Notes under the pieces: model-generated
The model's database searches: none
What the model was told of the DNA's origin: nothing
Seen by the model: the letters and a program-made list of their open reading frames with translations, nothing else
Position numbers and translations under genes: made by a program
Shown: one piece after another, positions 8,902 through 17,170 of the stretch
How positions within the stretch are numbered: position 1 is the first letter of the stretch
How the letters are laid out: every line of letters begins with the position of its first letter
Source: Chloroflexota bacterium
GTDB lineage: Bacteria; Chloroflexota; Dehalococcoidia; Lucifugimonadales; QGNO01
Length of the DNA: 64,000 bases
Reading direction: 5' to 3'
Assembly (NCBI GenBank): GCA_003228195.2
Contig: QGNO01000002.1
Location: 62,001 to 126,000 of the forward strand

Positions 8902-9978
8902 ATGCCACTCAATTTAGACAATGTATCTGCCCAAATCAAGTTAATGAGCGTTAGCCTGAAGTCGCAGCATGACTTCAGGCTAACGCTCATTAACAAAGCC
9001 TTAGAGTCCCTAAGTAACGTTGGATTAAACAATGCTCACGCTCCAACCACAACTCCTATTGATTACCAAGTACTCGCAGTGGATGGATCTCACATAGACG
9101 TGGATCGTCACATGCCAGTGCGATGTGCCCTAATTAACCTAAGTAGAATTGTCTTACAATATGGGAAGACTCCCTTTGCTATGCTGGACAGCCATCCAGA
9201 TCTCTATGCAAGCTCAGAAGAACTTTACATACATAATCCGGACGGCCCAGAGAAACTTCCACTACAGGGACCTCTGTTATCTCTGATAAGAACCGTCCAA
9301 GAGGCGTCAACTCTTGCACAGATTGTGGAAGATAATACCTCCAATCTTCCAACTCTAGCCCTAATCGATGGATCTTTAATCCTGTGGGGACCAGAACTTT
9401 CTACGTATCCCAAGTATGTTCGCAAACACCTTTTAGAGGACGGAATATTATCCGCCCTAGCTATAATTAGAGCTTTGGCAACTAAATACCCCATTGCGCT
9501 TGCTGCATACATAAGCCTGCCTAGAAGCACCACAGTGTTGAATTCCTTGCCTATATCCCAACAACTTAAGGACGGAGTAGGCGAAATCACAGATCGCGAT
9601 ATGTTTGCGCAAGTCCTTAGTAAAGGCGAAAGGTCTGATATATTTGAGAGCAACTCTTCATTAGTTAGAGAATACTATTCAGATCAGTCTGTTCACTTCT
9701 ACTATCTCAACACTGGTGATGAAATCGCTCGCGTAGAGGTCCCATCTTGGGTCGCAACAAACCAAGACATGTTAATGCTTTCCCACTCTTTAATCCTTGA
9801 TCAGTGCAGAAAGGGATTCGGGTATCCAGTTGCAATTATGGAAGCACACGAACAGGCTGTAATAGGAGGATCAGACAGAGAAATGTTCCGGAAAATTGTG
9901 GAGAACTCCCTTGCAGATCACCAACTCCCTGTCTACACATCTCAAAAAGAGCGCTCCAAGAGATTGAGGCTAATGTAA
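8902..9978 (+). CDS. nurA: NurA-type nuclease (DNA double-strand-break end processing)
   Basis: 5'-3' nuclease that works with the HerA translocase in end resection. 358 aa. The NurA signature is the strand LAVDGSH near residues 58-64, whose Asp is the manganese ligand, followed by a hydrophobic core, an 'LALIDGSL' strand carrying a second acidic residue, and a C-terminal 'AIMEAHEQAVI' block. ATG 8902 is preferred over ATG 8881, which lies inside selB. The gene carries a perfect 24-bp inverted repeat across codons 13-31, which forces an unusual Lys/Ser/Gln/Arg-rich helix. It ends 1 base before the next gene, and that gene overlaps herA by 4 bases, which strongly suggests one operon. Confidence 0.85.
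   Translation: MPLNLDNVSAQIKLMSVSLKSQHDFRLTLINKALESLSNVGLNNAHAPTTTPIDYQVLAVDGSHIDVDRHMPVRCALINLSRIVLQYGKTPFAMLDSHPDLYASSEELYIHNPDGPEKLPLQGPLLSLIRTVQEASTLAQIVEDNTSNLPTLALIDGSLILWGPELSTYPKYVRKHLLEDGILSALAIIRALATKYPIALAAYISLPRSTTVLNSLPISQQLKDGVGEITDRDMFAQVLSKGERSDIFESNSSLVREYYSDQSVHFYYLNTGDEIARVEVPSWVATNQDMLMLSHSLILDQCRKGFGYPVAIMEAHEQAVIGGSDREMFRKIVENSLADHQLPVYTSQKERSKRLRLM
8940..8994. repeat. Perfect 24-bp inverted repeat inside nurA
   Basis: Left arm 8940-8963 and right arm 8971-8994 are exact reverse complements, separated by a 7-base loop (GCAGCAT). In mRNA this would be a very stable hairpin starting 38 bases after the nurA start codon. No T-tract follows, so it is not a classical terminator. 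Sequence outside the arms is not complementary, so it does not look like a fold-back amplification chimera. Confidence 0.97.
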
Positions 9979-9979
9979 G

Positions 9980-10585
9980 ATGAAAACAGACATTGCAAAC
10001 TTGGCGAATCAACGGATAGCGGAAATAGTAGAGTCATCAAGCACTTGCTTCACCGCCAACTGTTACCAACTTTATGAATCGCCCCAATTGGGTGCTTTAG
10101 TACAAACTTTTGGGGACTACCCCACGTTTGCCATAGTTCGGGGAATATCAACTTCTCCACTAGACCCAACTAGAAAACCAGTAGCCCGTGCTCAAGACGA
10201 AGACTCGGAAGAAGCTGTTTATAGAAATAATCCCCAACTTCCTTCACTTTTGCGCACCGACTTCGAGGCAACAATTGTTGGACACGAATTTGATGGACTT
10301 ATGCGAAAATATCTCCCGCCACACCCTCCCAAAATCCATACTTTCGTATACCGTTGCTCTAACGAAACCATTGGTTCATTCATTGAAAACTTAGACTTCT
10401 TACCCATACTTTTCTCGAAAGCGTCCTTAGTCACGGATGAAGTAGCCGCAGCATTTCTTAGGAACGCTGCATCTATTCATAACGATCAGAAAACTTTTAT
10501 TCTATCCGCAGGACAGCAACTGGCTCGCATTTTCCACGGAGACACTAAGCGACTAGAGACACTATTAAGGAGCCTAGGCGCATGA
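9980..10585 (+). CDS. HAS-barrel domain protein between nurA and herA
   Basis: 201 aa, no catalytic motif seen. The first ~90 residues (FTANCYQLYESPQLGALVQ, then FAIVRGISTSPLDP) look like the HAS-barrel found at the N-terminus of HerA/ATP-synthase-type ATPases. The next block (NNPQLPSLLRTDFEA, YLPPHPPKIHTFVYRC) resembles a conserved protein that I recall from cyanobacteria and other bacteria; this is memory, not a search. The C-terminal ~60 residues are helical. Gene spacing (1 base after nurA, 4-base ATGA overlap with herA) implies fixed stoichiometry with both. I infer an adaptor or extra subunit of the NurA-HerA machine. Confidence 0.7.
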   Translation: MKTDIANLANQRIAEIVESSSTCFTANCYQLYESPQLGALVQTFGDYPTFAIVRGISTSPLDPTRKPVARAQDEDSEEAVYRNNPQLPSLLRTDFEATIVGHEFDGLMRKYLPPHPPKIHTFVYRCSNETIGSFIENLDFLPILFSKASLVTDEVAAAFLRNAASIHNDQKTFILSAGQQLARIFHGDTKRLETLLRSLGA

Positions 10586-12210
10586 ACGAAGCAAACGGCG
10601 CTCTAGTCGGCTATGTTGTCGGTGGATCTGTTGGTAAAGGAATCGAAATAAGACTTGATCCCTCTTCCCCAATTGAAGACATACGAATTGGAGGCTACGT
10701 AACAATACAGGGGCGATCTCAGCGTTTCTTCGGTATGGTTACCGATATAAAGCTTGAGACAACTGACCCTTCCCTCCGCAGCACACCTCCAAATCCCTTG
10801 GACGAATTGGTGAGTTCGGTAATATCCAGTACTAGCGCATATGCCATAGTAACCGTAACTCTGGAATTAGTTATCGGCGGAGACCCTCTGGCAATAATAG
10901 AAGGTCCACAATCTGCACGCACCATACCACCTCATTTTTCACCTGCATTCCAAGCATCCTCAGAGGACATCAGAACAGTCTTTGGAACAGAAGATGATCG
11001 CCGTATTTGGGTGGGAAATCCTTTAGACATGCAAGATACCCGTATCCATCTAGATCTGGAAGAATTAGTAAAACGGAGCAATGGGGTTTTCGGAAAAAGC
11101 GGTACTGGGAAATCGTTTCTCACTCGCATTCTTCTGGCAGGAATATTGCAAAAACAGGTGGCCGTCAACCTAGTCTTCGACATGCATAGTGAATACGGGT
11201 GGCAGGGTAGTAATGAGGGAAACACCGCGGTAAAAGGCTTGAAACAGCTTTTCCCCTCAAAGGTGGCCGTTTTTTCTCTAGATTCAGAATCATCTCGCCG
11301 AAGGGGCATTTCGCCTGATGTGGAAGTAAAGATTGGGTACAAAGACATCGAGCCTGAAGACGTTGAAATGTTGGCTGAAACTCTTAACATTACCCCGCAA
11401 GGTGTAACTGCAGTTTACGATATAGTAAAAAGATTTGGTCAAGACACTTGGCTAAACGAATTCCTAAAGCTTGATAGGGATGGCCTATCTGACCTTGCTG
11501 ACACCACCGAACAACATTTCCAAGTCCTATTCACTCTTCACAGACGTTTAAGAAGTCTGGACAGAATGGATTTTTTATCGGCCACAACTGCTGACGATGC
11601 AGTAAGTAGAATATTGGATTACATTGATAGGGGTATTCACGTAGTTTTGGAATTCGGGCGCTATGGAAATCAGATAGCAGCCTACGTTTTGGTAGCCAAT
11701 CTGTTGACTAGAAGAATTCACAATATGTACGTAAGCCGTACTGAAAGGGCCATGGGTAATCAGTCAATCGAACCTACACCCCTTGTGATTACCGTAGAGG
11801 AGGCCCATCGGTTTCTTACTCCTGGAATAGCTTCCCAAACCATTTTCGGAACAATCGCTAGGGAGATGAGGAAATACAAAGTTACGCTCCTAATAGTTGA
11901 TCAGCGGCCAAGCGGAATTGATGACGAAGTATTAAGCCAACTTGGCACTCGATTCACGTATCCATTAGACAACGAGCGTGATATTGATAGCGTCCTAGCC
12001 GGTGCTCGAGATCCCAGGAAACTAAAAGCAGTTCTTTCAACATTAGGATCACAACAGCAAGCTCTCATATTCGGTCATTCGGTACCGATGCCGGTAGTCA
12101 TAAGGACTCGTGATTATGGAACAGATGAATCGTACAGCTATTTTGGTAACCTAAGCGCCTCCAGATCTAAAGAGGAGCTGGAGCAAGATAAGCGAGATCT
12201 TTTTGGGTAA
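10582..12210 (+). CDS. herA: HerA-like DNA translocase/helicase ATPase
   Basis: Hexameric FtsK/HerA-family ATPase that pumps DNA for NurA. 542 aa. An N-terminal HAS-barrel covers about residues 1-110. Walker A is GKSGTGKS at 171-178, a FDMHSEYG strand follows near 199, Walker B is LVITVEEAH near 401-409, and the arginine-finger/sensor region includes 'DQRPSGID' and 'LGTRF'. The C-terminus is charged. The ATG overlaps the previous stop by 4 bases, so translation is probably coupled. All expected ATPase motifs are intact. Confidence 0.9.
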   Translation: MNEANGALVGYVVGGSVGKGIEIRLDPSSPIEDIRIGGYVTIQGRSQRFFGMVTDIKLETTDPSLRSTPPNPLDELVSSVISSTSAYAIVTVTLELVIGGDPLAIIEGPQSARTIPPHFSPAFQASSEDIRTVFGTEDDRRIWVGNPLDMQDTRIHLDLEELVKRSNGVFGKSGTGKSFLTRILLAGILQKQVAVNLVFDMHSEYGWQGSNEGNTAVKGLKQLFPSKVAVFSLDSESSRRRGISPDVEVKIGYKDIEPEDVEMLAETLNITPQGVTAVYDIVKRFGQDTWLNEFLKLDRDGLSDLADTTEQHFQVLFTLHRRLRSLDRMDFLSATTADDAVSRILDYIDRGIHVVLEFGRYGNQIAAYVLVANLLTRRIHNMYVSRTERAMGNQSIEPTPLVITVEEAHRFLTPGIASQTIFGTIAREMRKYKVTLLIVDQRPSGIDDEVLSQLGTRFTYPLDNERDIDSVLAGARDPRKLKAVLSTLGSQQQALIFGHSVPMPVVIRTRDYGTDESYSYFGNLSASRSKEELEQDKRDLFG

Positions 12211-12231
12211 AACAAATTAATTGAACTAACT

Positions 12232-12270
12232 CTCATTAACGATATTTAATGAGGGATCTCGTTTAAACGA
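12232..12270. promoter_or_regulatory. Palindromes between herA and the small 58-codon gene
   Basis: Two dyads lie in the 68-base gap: CTCATTAA (12232-12239) with TTAATGAG (12246-12253), and the 12-bp perfect palindrome TCGTTTAAACGA at 12259-12270, which ends 8 bases before the next ATG. They could be an operator or a weak hairpin. The string CTCATTAAC also occurs in the right arm of the nurA inverted repeat, which may be chance. Confidence 0.4.
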
Positions 12271-12278
12271 AATATCTA

Positions 12279-12455
12279 ATGGAAATCCTTGAATACATGA
12301 GTCAAAACGACAAAACCGAAAGAACCTATGGCACAATTAGACAAATCATATTGGAATCTAAGCAAAATGGCTCTACGACATCAGTTGCTGCGAACCGTAT
12401 AGCAAAAAAACGGATCAAATTGGCACAAAGTAACAAAGAGGATCTATCGAAATGA
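12279..12455 (+). CDS. Small protein of 58 aa, translationally coupled to the cyclophilin gene
   Basis: An open frame starting ATG 12279 (second in-frame ATG at 12297) and ending TGA 12453-12455. Its stop overlaps the next gene's ATG by 4 bases, the spacing this genome uses for coupled genes. The product is hydrophilic and helical: an acidic/polar first third, then [16 protein letters not shown], then a Lys/Arg-rich end ([11 protein letters not shown]). It may be a small nucleic-acid-binding protein, but I recognise no family. No convincing ribosome-binding site precedes either ATG. Evidence rests on overlap and composition only. Confidence 0.45.
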   Translation: MEILEYMSQNDKTERTYGTIRQIILESKQNGSTTSVAANRIAKKRIKLAQSNKEDLSK

Positions 12456-13063
12456 AATTTCTCCCTATGACCTTGATCTTAATCGCGATTAGTACGACAC
12501 TGGGGGTAGCCTGTGGCGTAGCTGGGGATCCTACCCCGACACCATGGCCAACACCAACACCAACACCAACTACGGAGCCTAAATTGACAATCGACACGAG
12601 TAAACAATACATAGCAACATTGCAAACAGATAAAGGTGATATAGAAATAACTTTAAGAGCAGACAAGACGCCTATCACAGTTGATAATTTTGTGAAATTG
12701 GCTAGAGATGGATTTTACGACGGCTCTACGTTCCATCGGGTTTTGCCTGGTTTCATGGCTCAAGGCGGTGATCCAACCGGTACTGGGAGTGGTGGGCCTG
12801 GCTATACTATCCAAGATGAATTTACGGATTTAGATCACGAGCGTGGAGTGATCGCAATGGCCAACACAGGGCAACCCAATTCAGGGGGTAGCCAATTCTT
12901 TCTCACCTACGTGCCAACCCCGCATCTTAATGGTAAACATACAGTATTCGGGAAAGTCACAGCCGGAATGGATGTGGCAGACTCTTTGACACCGCGTGAC
13001 CCTAACTCTAGCCCGGATTTTGCTGGAGACAAGCTAATAAAAGTTGTCATACAAGAACAGTAA
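12452..13063 (+). CDS. Lipoprotein cyclophilin-type peptidyl-prolyl cis-trans isomerase
   Basis: 203 aa. A hydrophobic signal peptide ends in the lipobox LGVAC with Cys near residue 21, so the protein should be lipid-anchored outside the membrane. A short Thr-Pro linker follows, coded by a CCAACA-type repeat near 12549-12573. The cyclophilin domain has [17 protein letters not shown], the '[10 protein letters not shown]' loop and '[12 protein letters not shown]', so the active-site Arg, Phe, Gln and His are all present. It probably helps fold exported proteins. It is coupled to the 58-codon gene upstream and converges on nfo. Confidence 0.92.
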   Translation: MKFLPMTLILIAISTTLGVACGVAGDPTPTPWPTPTPTPTTEPKLTIDTSKQYIATLQTDKGDIEITLRADKTPITVDNFVKLARDGFYDGSTFHRVLPGFMAQGGDPTGTGSGGPGYTIQDEFTDLDHERGVIAMANTGQPNSGGSQFFLTYVPTPHLNGKHTVFGKVTAGMDVADSLTPRDPNSSPDFAGDKLIKVVIQEQ

Positions 13064-13104
13064 AGCCATAGCTAGAATCAGGAATGCTATGCATCAATAG
13101 CAAG

Positions 13105-13950
13105 TTAGATTTTCGTGCGCAGGTTCTTTAGTTTGTCAATATTTTCCTGATCTGGGCCCTTGCCCTCGATGCCAGGCACTTCTAAAATAAATGGTACGTT
13201 GCTGAAAGCAGGGTGACTCATTATGGCAGCAAACGCCCCGTCCCCCATAAATCCCAACCCTATATTCTCGTGGCGGTCCACCCCAGATTGGAACGGTCGC
13301 TTAGAGTCATTTGCATGCACAACCACTAATTTGTCCAGTCCTATTTCTTTATCGAATTCCTCCATCGTTTCTTCTACTCCATCTTCCGTCATCAGTTGAT
13401 GCCCTGAGGCGAAAGCATGCTGAGTATCTAAGCACACTTTCATTCGTGTACTATCCACAGATTCCAATATCTTACCTATTTCCAAGAAATTGGACCCAAT
13501 GGCACCACCCATTCCAGCACTATTTTCGATTATCAAATCCACATTATCTGGAGAAGCGACTAACACCTCTTTCAACGCATCTACGGTTTGTCTGAATATG
13601 GCATCATATCCAGCTCCTTTATGGCTTCCTCCATGAAATACCACGCCAGCCCCGCCTATAGCCGAAGCTAGATGCATATAACTAACTAGAGAACTCACAC
13701 CTCTTTTCACATTCACTGGATTTTCCGTCCCAAGATTTATCAAGTAAATCGCGTGCAAAAATGCCGGTGAAATATCATGTATTTCAGCCTTTTCTCGAAA
13801 GGCAATTAACTGTTCCTCTGGGACTGGATTAAATGCCCAGCTTTGGGGAGAAGACCCAAAACACTGAATTGTTTCAGCACCTATTTGAACCGCACGATCA
13901 ATCGCGTTACTCAATCCACCCGCTGTAGATACATGAGCTCCTACGCGCAT
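13105..13950 (-). CDS. nfo: Endonuclease IV (AP endonuclease)
   Basis: Zinc-dependent base-excision-repair enzyme that cuts at abasic sites. 281 aa, the usual length. The N-terminus MRVGAHVSTAGGL is diagnostic, with first ligand regions 'FHGGSHKG', 'ENSAGMGG' and 'CLDTQHAFASG', then 'VVHANDSKRPFQSGVDRHENIG' and the C-terminal 'FILEVPG'. All trinuclear zinc ligands of the TIM barrel appear to be in place. A good ribosome-binding site (AGGAAGG) sits ahead of the ATG, and a sigma70-like promoter lies just upstream. Confidence 0.94.
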   Translation of the reverse strand: MRVGAHVSTAGGLSNAIDRAVQIGAETIQCFGSSPQSWAFNPVPEEQLIAFREKAEIHDISPAFLHAIYLINLGTENPVNVKRGVSSLVSYMHLASAIGGAGVVFHGGSHKGAGYDAIFRQTVDALKEVLVASPDNVDLIIENSAGMGGAIGSNFLEIGKILESVDSTRMKVCLDTQHAFASGHQLMTEDGVEETMEEFDKEIGLDKLVVVHANDSKRPFQSGVDRHENIGLGFMGDGAFAAIMSHPAFSNVPFILEVPGIEGKGPDQENIDKLKNLRTKI

Positions 13951-13980
13951 AAAAACCCTTCCTGTTTAGAATCTTGGAGC

Positions 13981-14009
13981 ATTATTTAATTTTAAACCCT
14001 AATTGTCAA
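13981..14009 (-). promoter_or_regulatory. Sigma70-type promoter for nfo
   Basis: Read on the minus strand: perfect -35 TTGACA (14009-14004), 17-base spacer, -10 AATAAT (13986-13981). The nfo start codon is about 30 bases further on. Spacing and both boxes are good. Confidence 0.6.
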
Positions 14010-14073
14010 AAACTAACGGTTGCGTTTACAACATATTATCGGCCGCTAACGTTGACCAAAAGCTCATTGTCGT

Positions 14074-15426
14074 TTAACACTTCAACCAACGCCTATCAGT
14101 AAATTCACGCGCCAAATCATCGCTTATATCTTTATATTCCAGATTGGCTTGGTGGAGCATAATATCACCTTGCAAAAAATCGTTGCTTATATAGAAATTC
14201 ATAGAGGCCACCATTTGTTGAAAATAACTTCCGATTCGCTCATAAAGCGAATCACTGACTTCGGGATTGTAGGCAGTAGCTTCCTGTTCCAACTTTCGCC
14301 ATCTCTTTTTGTACTGTTCAAGTTCTTTGAATAGCAAATCGGCATCTAATCCGGAAATTTTTGACTGATTCACGAAAATATTCCAGTCTCTGCTGATTAG
14401 GCTGGACCCATTCCCGAACTCAGCAACTTTGCAAAGGACTTTACCTTCTAATTCGTCGAGCGTTAAGCTCCGTTGGATGTCTTCGGTAAATTCTAACCAA
14501 ATTAGATGAGGGGAGTCCCCTAGCATCTGAATAAACAAAGTGTCCTCATCAATTTCATCAGCCTGAAAGCCCTTTATGAGTACAGCTAACGACTCCCTGG
14601 AATAAGATTTCCTTATATATTCGACCAAATGCCAGCTTTGAGCGTAAGCCAAGTCAAGTTGTCCTTTATTTGCTGTATTCTTCCAATCAAAATCTTGCAA
14701 GTCACGGATAGATATGGCATTGCCCAATTTGATTGCTGAGCGAACCAAGCCTCTAGATTCAAGTTCATGCAACTTAGCCCGGATTGGATCAACCTCTGTC
14801 TGCACTCTAGTAGCTACGTACTCTCCTACACCCTCGCTTAACCACGTGGGCAAATTTGGCGTAGCCGGATGGGTTAACTCGTGCGGCACGTTTCTAAGGA
14901 GGGCCTCATCCGTTACATCTACATATATTTTTGCCTCAGATACCTGACCATCCGTAAAAAAGTGCGAGCTCAATCCAGTCAAGATCTCAGGGTCAGAGAA
15001 TCCACCGTCATTAACGAAACCAGTTAATTGACCTGGAAACAATAAATGCACCTCAAACGAAATTTTGCCTATTCCAAATTCGTCTTCAAGAACTTTCCAC
15101 GTCAAGTCGTAACTAGCAACTACCGACTGAACAGTATCTGAGTCAATCCAAGGCTCGTAAATAACCTTCGTTTCATCCGGAAGCATTTCACGTAAATATG
15201 GCCGTCCGTTCATGATAATAGATCCAGATGACGGAACGTCACTGGCCTCCGTAGAAGCATGGGTTATTAATTCACGTTTTTGAAGGTCCTGAATTTCTGG
15301 AGATTGCTGTTGGATTCCAACAGACGGAACAGCGACTTGGTATCCAACTTTCAAAGCAAAGGCGGATACCAAGACAATAAACAAAATTGCCAAGTTTAAT
15401 TTATTTCTAGTCAACTTCAACACCAA
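14074..15426 (-). CDS. Membrane-anchored zinc metallopeptidase of the peptidase-MA-like (gluzincin) type
   Basis: 450 aa. One N-terminal membrane span (LAILFIVLVSAFALKVGYQV) puts the rest outside the cell membrane. The zinc motif HELTH occurs mid-protein and is followed 15-20 residues later by WLSEGVGEYVA, whose Glu would be the third ligand, as in the peptidase MA-like domain. The C-terminal ~130 residues are a charged helical region. Substrate unknown. It stands alone, with no partner genes. The start is the ATG giving MVLKLTRNKLN before the membrane span. Confidence 0.75.
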   Translation of the reverse strand: MVLKLTRNKLNLAILFIVLVSAFALKVGYQVAVPSVGIQQQSPEIQDLQKRELITHASTEASDVPSSGSIIMNGRPYLREMLPDETKVIYEPWIDSDTVQSVVASYDLTWKVLEDEFGIGKISFEVHLLFPGQLTGFVNDGGFSDPEILTGLSSHFFTDGQVSEAKIYVDVTDEALLRNVPHELTHPATPNLPTWLSEGVGEYVATRVQTEVDPIRAKLHELESRGLVRSAIKLGNAISIRDLQDFDWKNTANKGQLDLAYAQSWHLVEYIRKSYSRESLAVLIKGFQADEIDEDTLFIQMLGDSPHLIWLEFTEDIQRSLTLDELEGKVLCKVAEFGNGSSLISRDWNIFVNQSKISGLDADLLFKELEQYKKRWRKLEQEATAYNPEVSDSLYERIGSYFQQMVASMNFYISNDFLQGDIMLHQANLEYKDISDDLAREFTDRRWLKC

Positions 15427-15561
15427 CTAAGCACTGTCCCGCCATTTTATCTCACATCAAGATACAACCTACACTCCAAACGTGCTTCGACACACCGAGA
15501 TTATGTTCAATATACAGCCGTTATGATAGGGTGAAAGTCCATTTGATACTAGGATGGTTTT

Positions 15562-15759
15562 ATGCCTGACTTAACACCTGAGAATGTTAAGGTCCTTGCG
15601 AATTCAATAGGGCTGGACATCCAGGAAACAGAGCTACTAGAAATCACACATCGCCTGAATGTAATCATGGCAGGTGTGGAAGGTTTTGAGTATCCTAACC
15701 TAGAAAATTTCGAGCCTACTCCCTTCCCTAGCCTCGAAGAGGGTGTCGATGGACAATAG
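15562..15759 (+). CDS. AtzG/GatC-like small amidase partner
   Basis: 65 aa, helical. The pattern LTPENVKVLANSIGL, then an acidic helix and a C-terminal 'FEPTPFPSLEEG', matches the GatC/AtzG-like family. These small proteins wrap around and stabilise an amidase of the GatA/AtzE type. The following amidase gene overlaps it by 11 bases, as expected for a fixed pair. It is too short to be a full GatC and lacks aspartyl/glutamyl-tRNA context (no gatB nearby), so I favour a catabolic AtzE-AtzG-like pair. A ribosome-binding site AGGATGG precedes the ATG. Confidence 0.65.
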   Translation: MPDLTPENVKVLANSIGLDIQETELLEITHRLNVIMAGVEGFEYPNLENFEPTPFPSLEEGVDGQ

Positions 15760-17164
15760 TTATCTCACCAAAATTAGTGCGACCGAACTAGGTGGATTAA
15801 TTTCTAATAAGAATCTTTCACCTGTAGAAGTAACGCAAGCCTATTTGGATAGAATCGATCAGTTTGACGCCAGCCTTAAGGCCTTTATAACTGTGTGCCA
15901 TGATTCAGCAATTGAATCCGCAAAATCAGCAGAGCAAGCCCTAATAAAAGGACAAGGAATTGGAGCACTGCACGGTCTTCCATTTGCCGTCAAGGATCAG
16001 TTCGAAACCAAGGGGATATTGACTACTGCCGGGTCTCGAATCCTTGCAGACTACATCCCCAATCGTGACGCTACAACTGTGAGTAGATCAAAAAATGCTG
16101 GAGCCATACTGATTGGCAAACTTAATCTTACTCAATTTGCAGCGGGCGGGGGTGATCATTATCCATTTGGTGAAGCCAGAAACCCTTGGAATACAGAGTT
16201 CACACCAGGTCTTTCAAGTAGCGGTTCCGGAATAGCGATCGCAGCATCACTCGCTTCACTAACTCTCGGAGAGGACACTGGAGGCTCAATACGCATGCCA
16301 GCATCGATAAATGGAATAGTAGGACTCCGCCCAACTTGGGGGCTAGTCAGTAGATACGGAGTAATTCCATTCTGTTGGTCAATGGATACAGCCGGCCCTA
16401 TGACTCGTACCGTCGAAGATGCAGCCATGCTACTGAACGTGATATCGGGTTATGACCCAATGGATAGATACACATCTAAAATGCCGATCTCAAACTATGT
16501 GGCTCACCTTACTGACGATATAAGAGGGCTACGGATAGGTGTACTCAAAGAGTTCACAAATCAAGAAATCGTACACAAAGATGTCTTGTCGTCCATGAAA
16601 GCGGCCATTAGTGATCTAGAAAAGCTTGGAGCCTCTGTTGAAGAAGTTTCACTGCCGCTGCTTAGCAACATCAGTATTGTTGCCGCGTCGATTTCAGAAA
16701 GCGACGGTGCTTTTTATCACAGAAAATGGCTCCTGGAACGCCCAAATGACTACGGGCACAACACTAGGCGGCGTTTGCTTGCAGGGTCCCTTATTCCAGC
16801 TCAAATTGTCCACAAAGCGGCCCGTATACGTACAGCGTTTTCACATGAATGGGCAAAGCTCCATGAGAAGTTTGATGTATTAATAAGTCCCACGATGCTA
16901 AACCCGGCAGGTAAAATAGAGCATGTGGAGAAAGTGACCGAACGAGAAGACGCAGCAAAGAAATTCGGGCAAGTTAATAGCCCTTCCTTCCCAGCAGCAT
17001 TTGTTGGGATCCCTGCCCTATCGATACCTTGTGGCTTCAGTAACGAAGGCCTTCCAATAGGCTTGCAAATTATGGCAAAGAGATTTCAGGATGCTTTGGT
17101 ATTGAAAGTAGGACACGCTTTTCAAACAGTAACCGACTGGCACAATAAGAGACCCAGCGTGTAA
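15749..17164 (+). CDS. Amidase-signature hydrolase (AtzE/GatA-like)
   Basis: 471 aa. The Ser-cisSer-Lys triad is visible: Lys in FAVKDQFETKG, the cis-Ser in GLSSSGSGIA and the nucleophile Ser in DTGGSIRMPAS, followed by the family's 'GLRPTWGLVSRYG'. It hydrolyses a C-N bond; the substrate is unknown. ATG 15749 is chosen over GTG 15743 because GAAGAGG (15736-15742) then sits 6 bases upstream. It overlaps the AtzG-like gene and is followed 6 bases later by two NHL-propeller genes, suggesting a four-gene catabolic operon. Confidence 0.85.
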   Translation: MDNSYLTKISATELGGLISNKNLSPVEVTQAYLDRIDQFDASLKAFITVCHDSAIESAKSAEQALIKGQGIGALHGLPFAVKDQFETKGILTTAGSRILADYIPNRDATTVSRSKNAGAILIGKLNLTQFAAGGGDHYPFGEARNPWNTEFTPGLSSSGSGIAIAASLASLTLGEDTGGSIRMPASINGIVGLRPTWGLVSRYGVIPFCWSMDTAGPMTRTVEDAAMLLNVISGYDPMDRYTSKMPISNYVAHLTDDIRGLRIGVLKEFTNQEIVHKDVLSSMKAAISDLEKLGASVEEVSLPLLSNISIVAASISESDGAFYHRKWLLERPNDYGHNTRRRLLAGSLIPAQIVHKAARIRTAFSHEWAKLHEKFDVLISPTMLNPAGKIEHVEKVTEREDAAKKFGQVNSPSFPAAFVGIPALSIPCGFSNEGLPIGLQIMAKRFQDALVLKVGHAFQTVTDWHNKRPSV

Positions 17165-17170
17165 TCACAA

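Noticed and set aside
12541..12580. Short CCAACA-type tandem repeat
   Set aside because: It codes the Thr-Pro linker of the lipoprotein cyclophilin, a common feature, and is not a CRISPR or mobile repeat.
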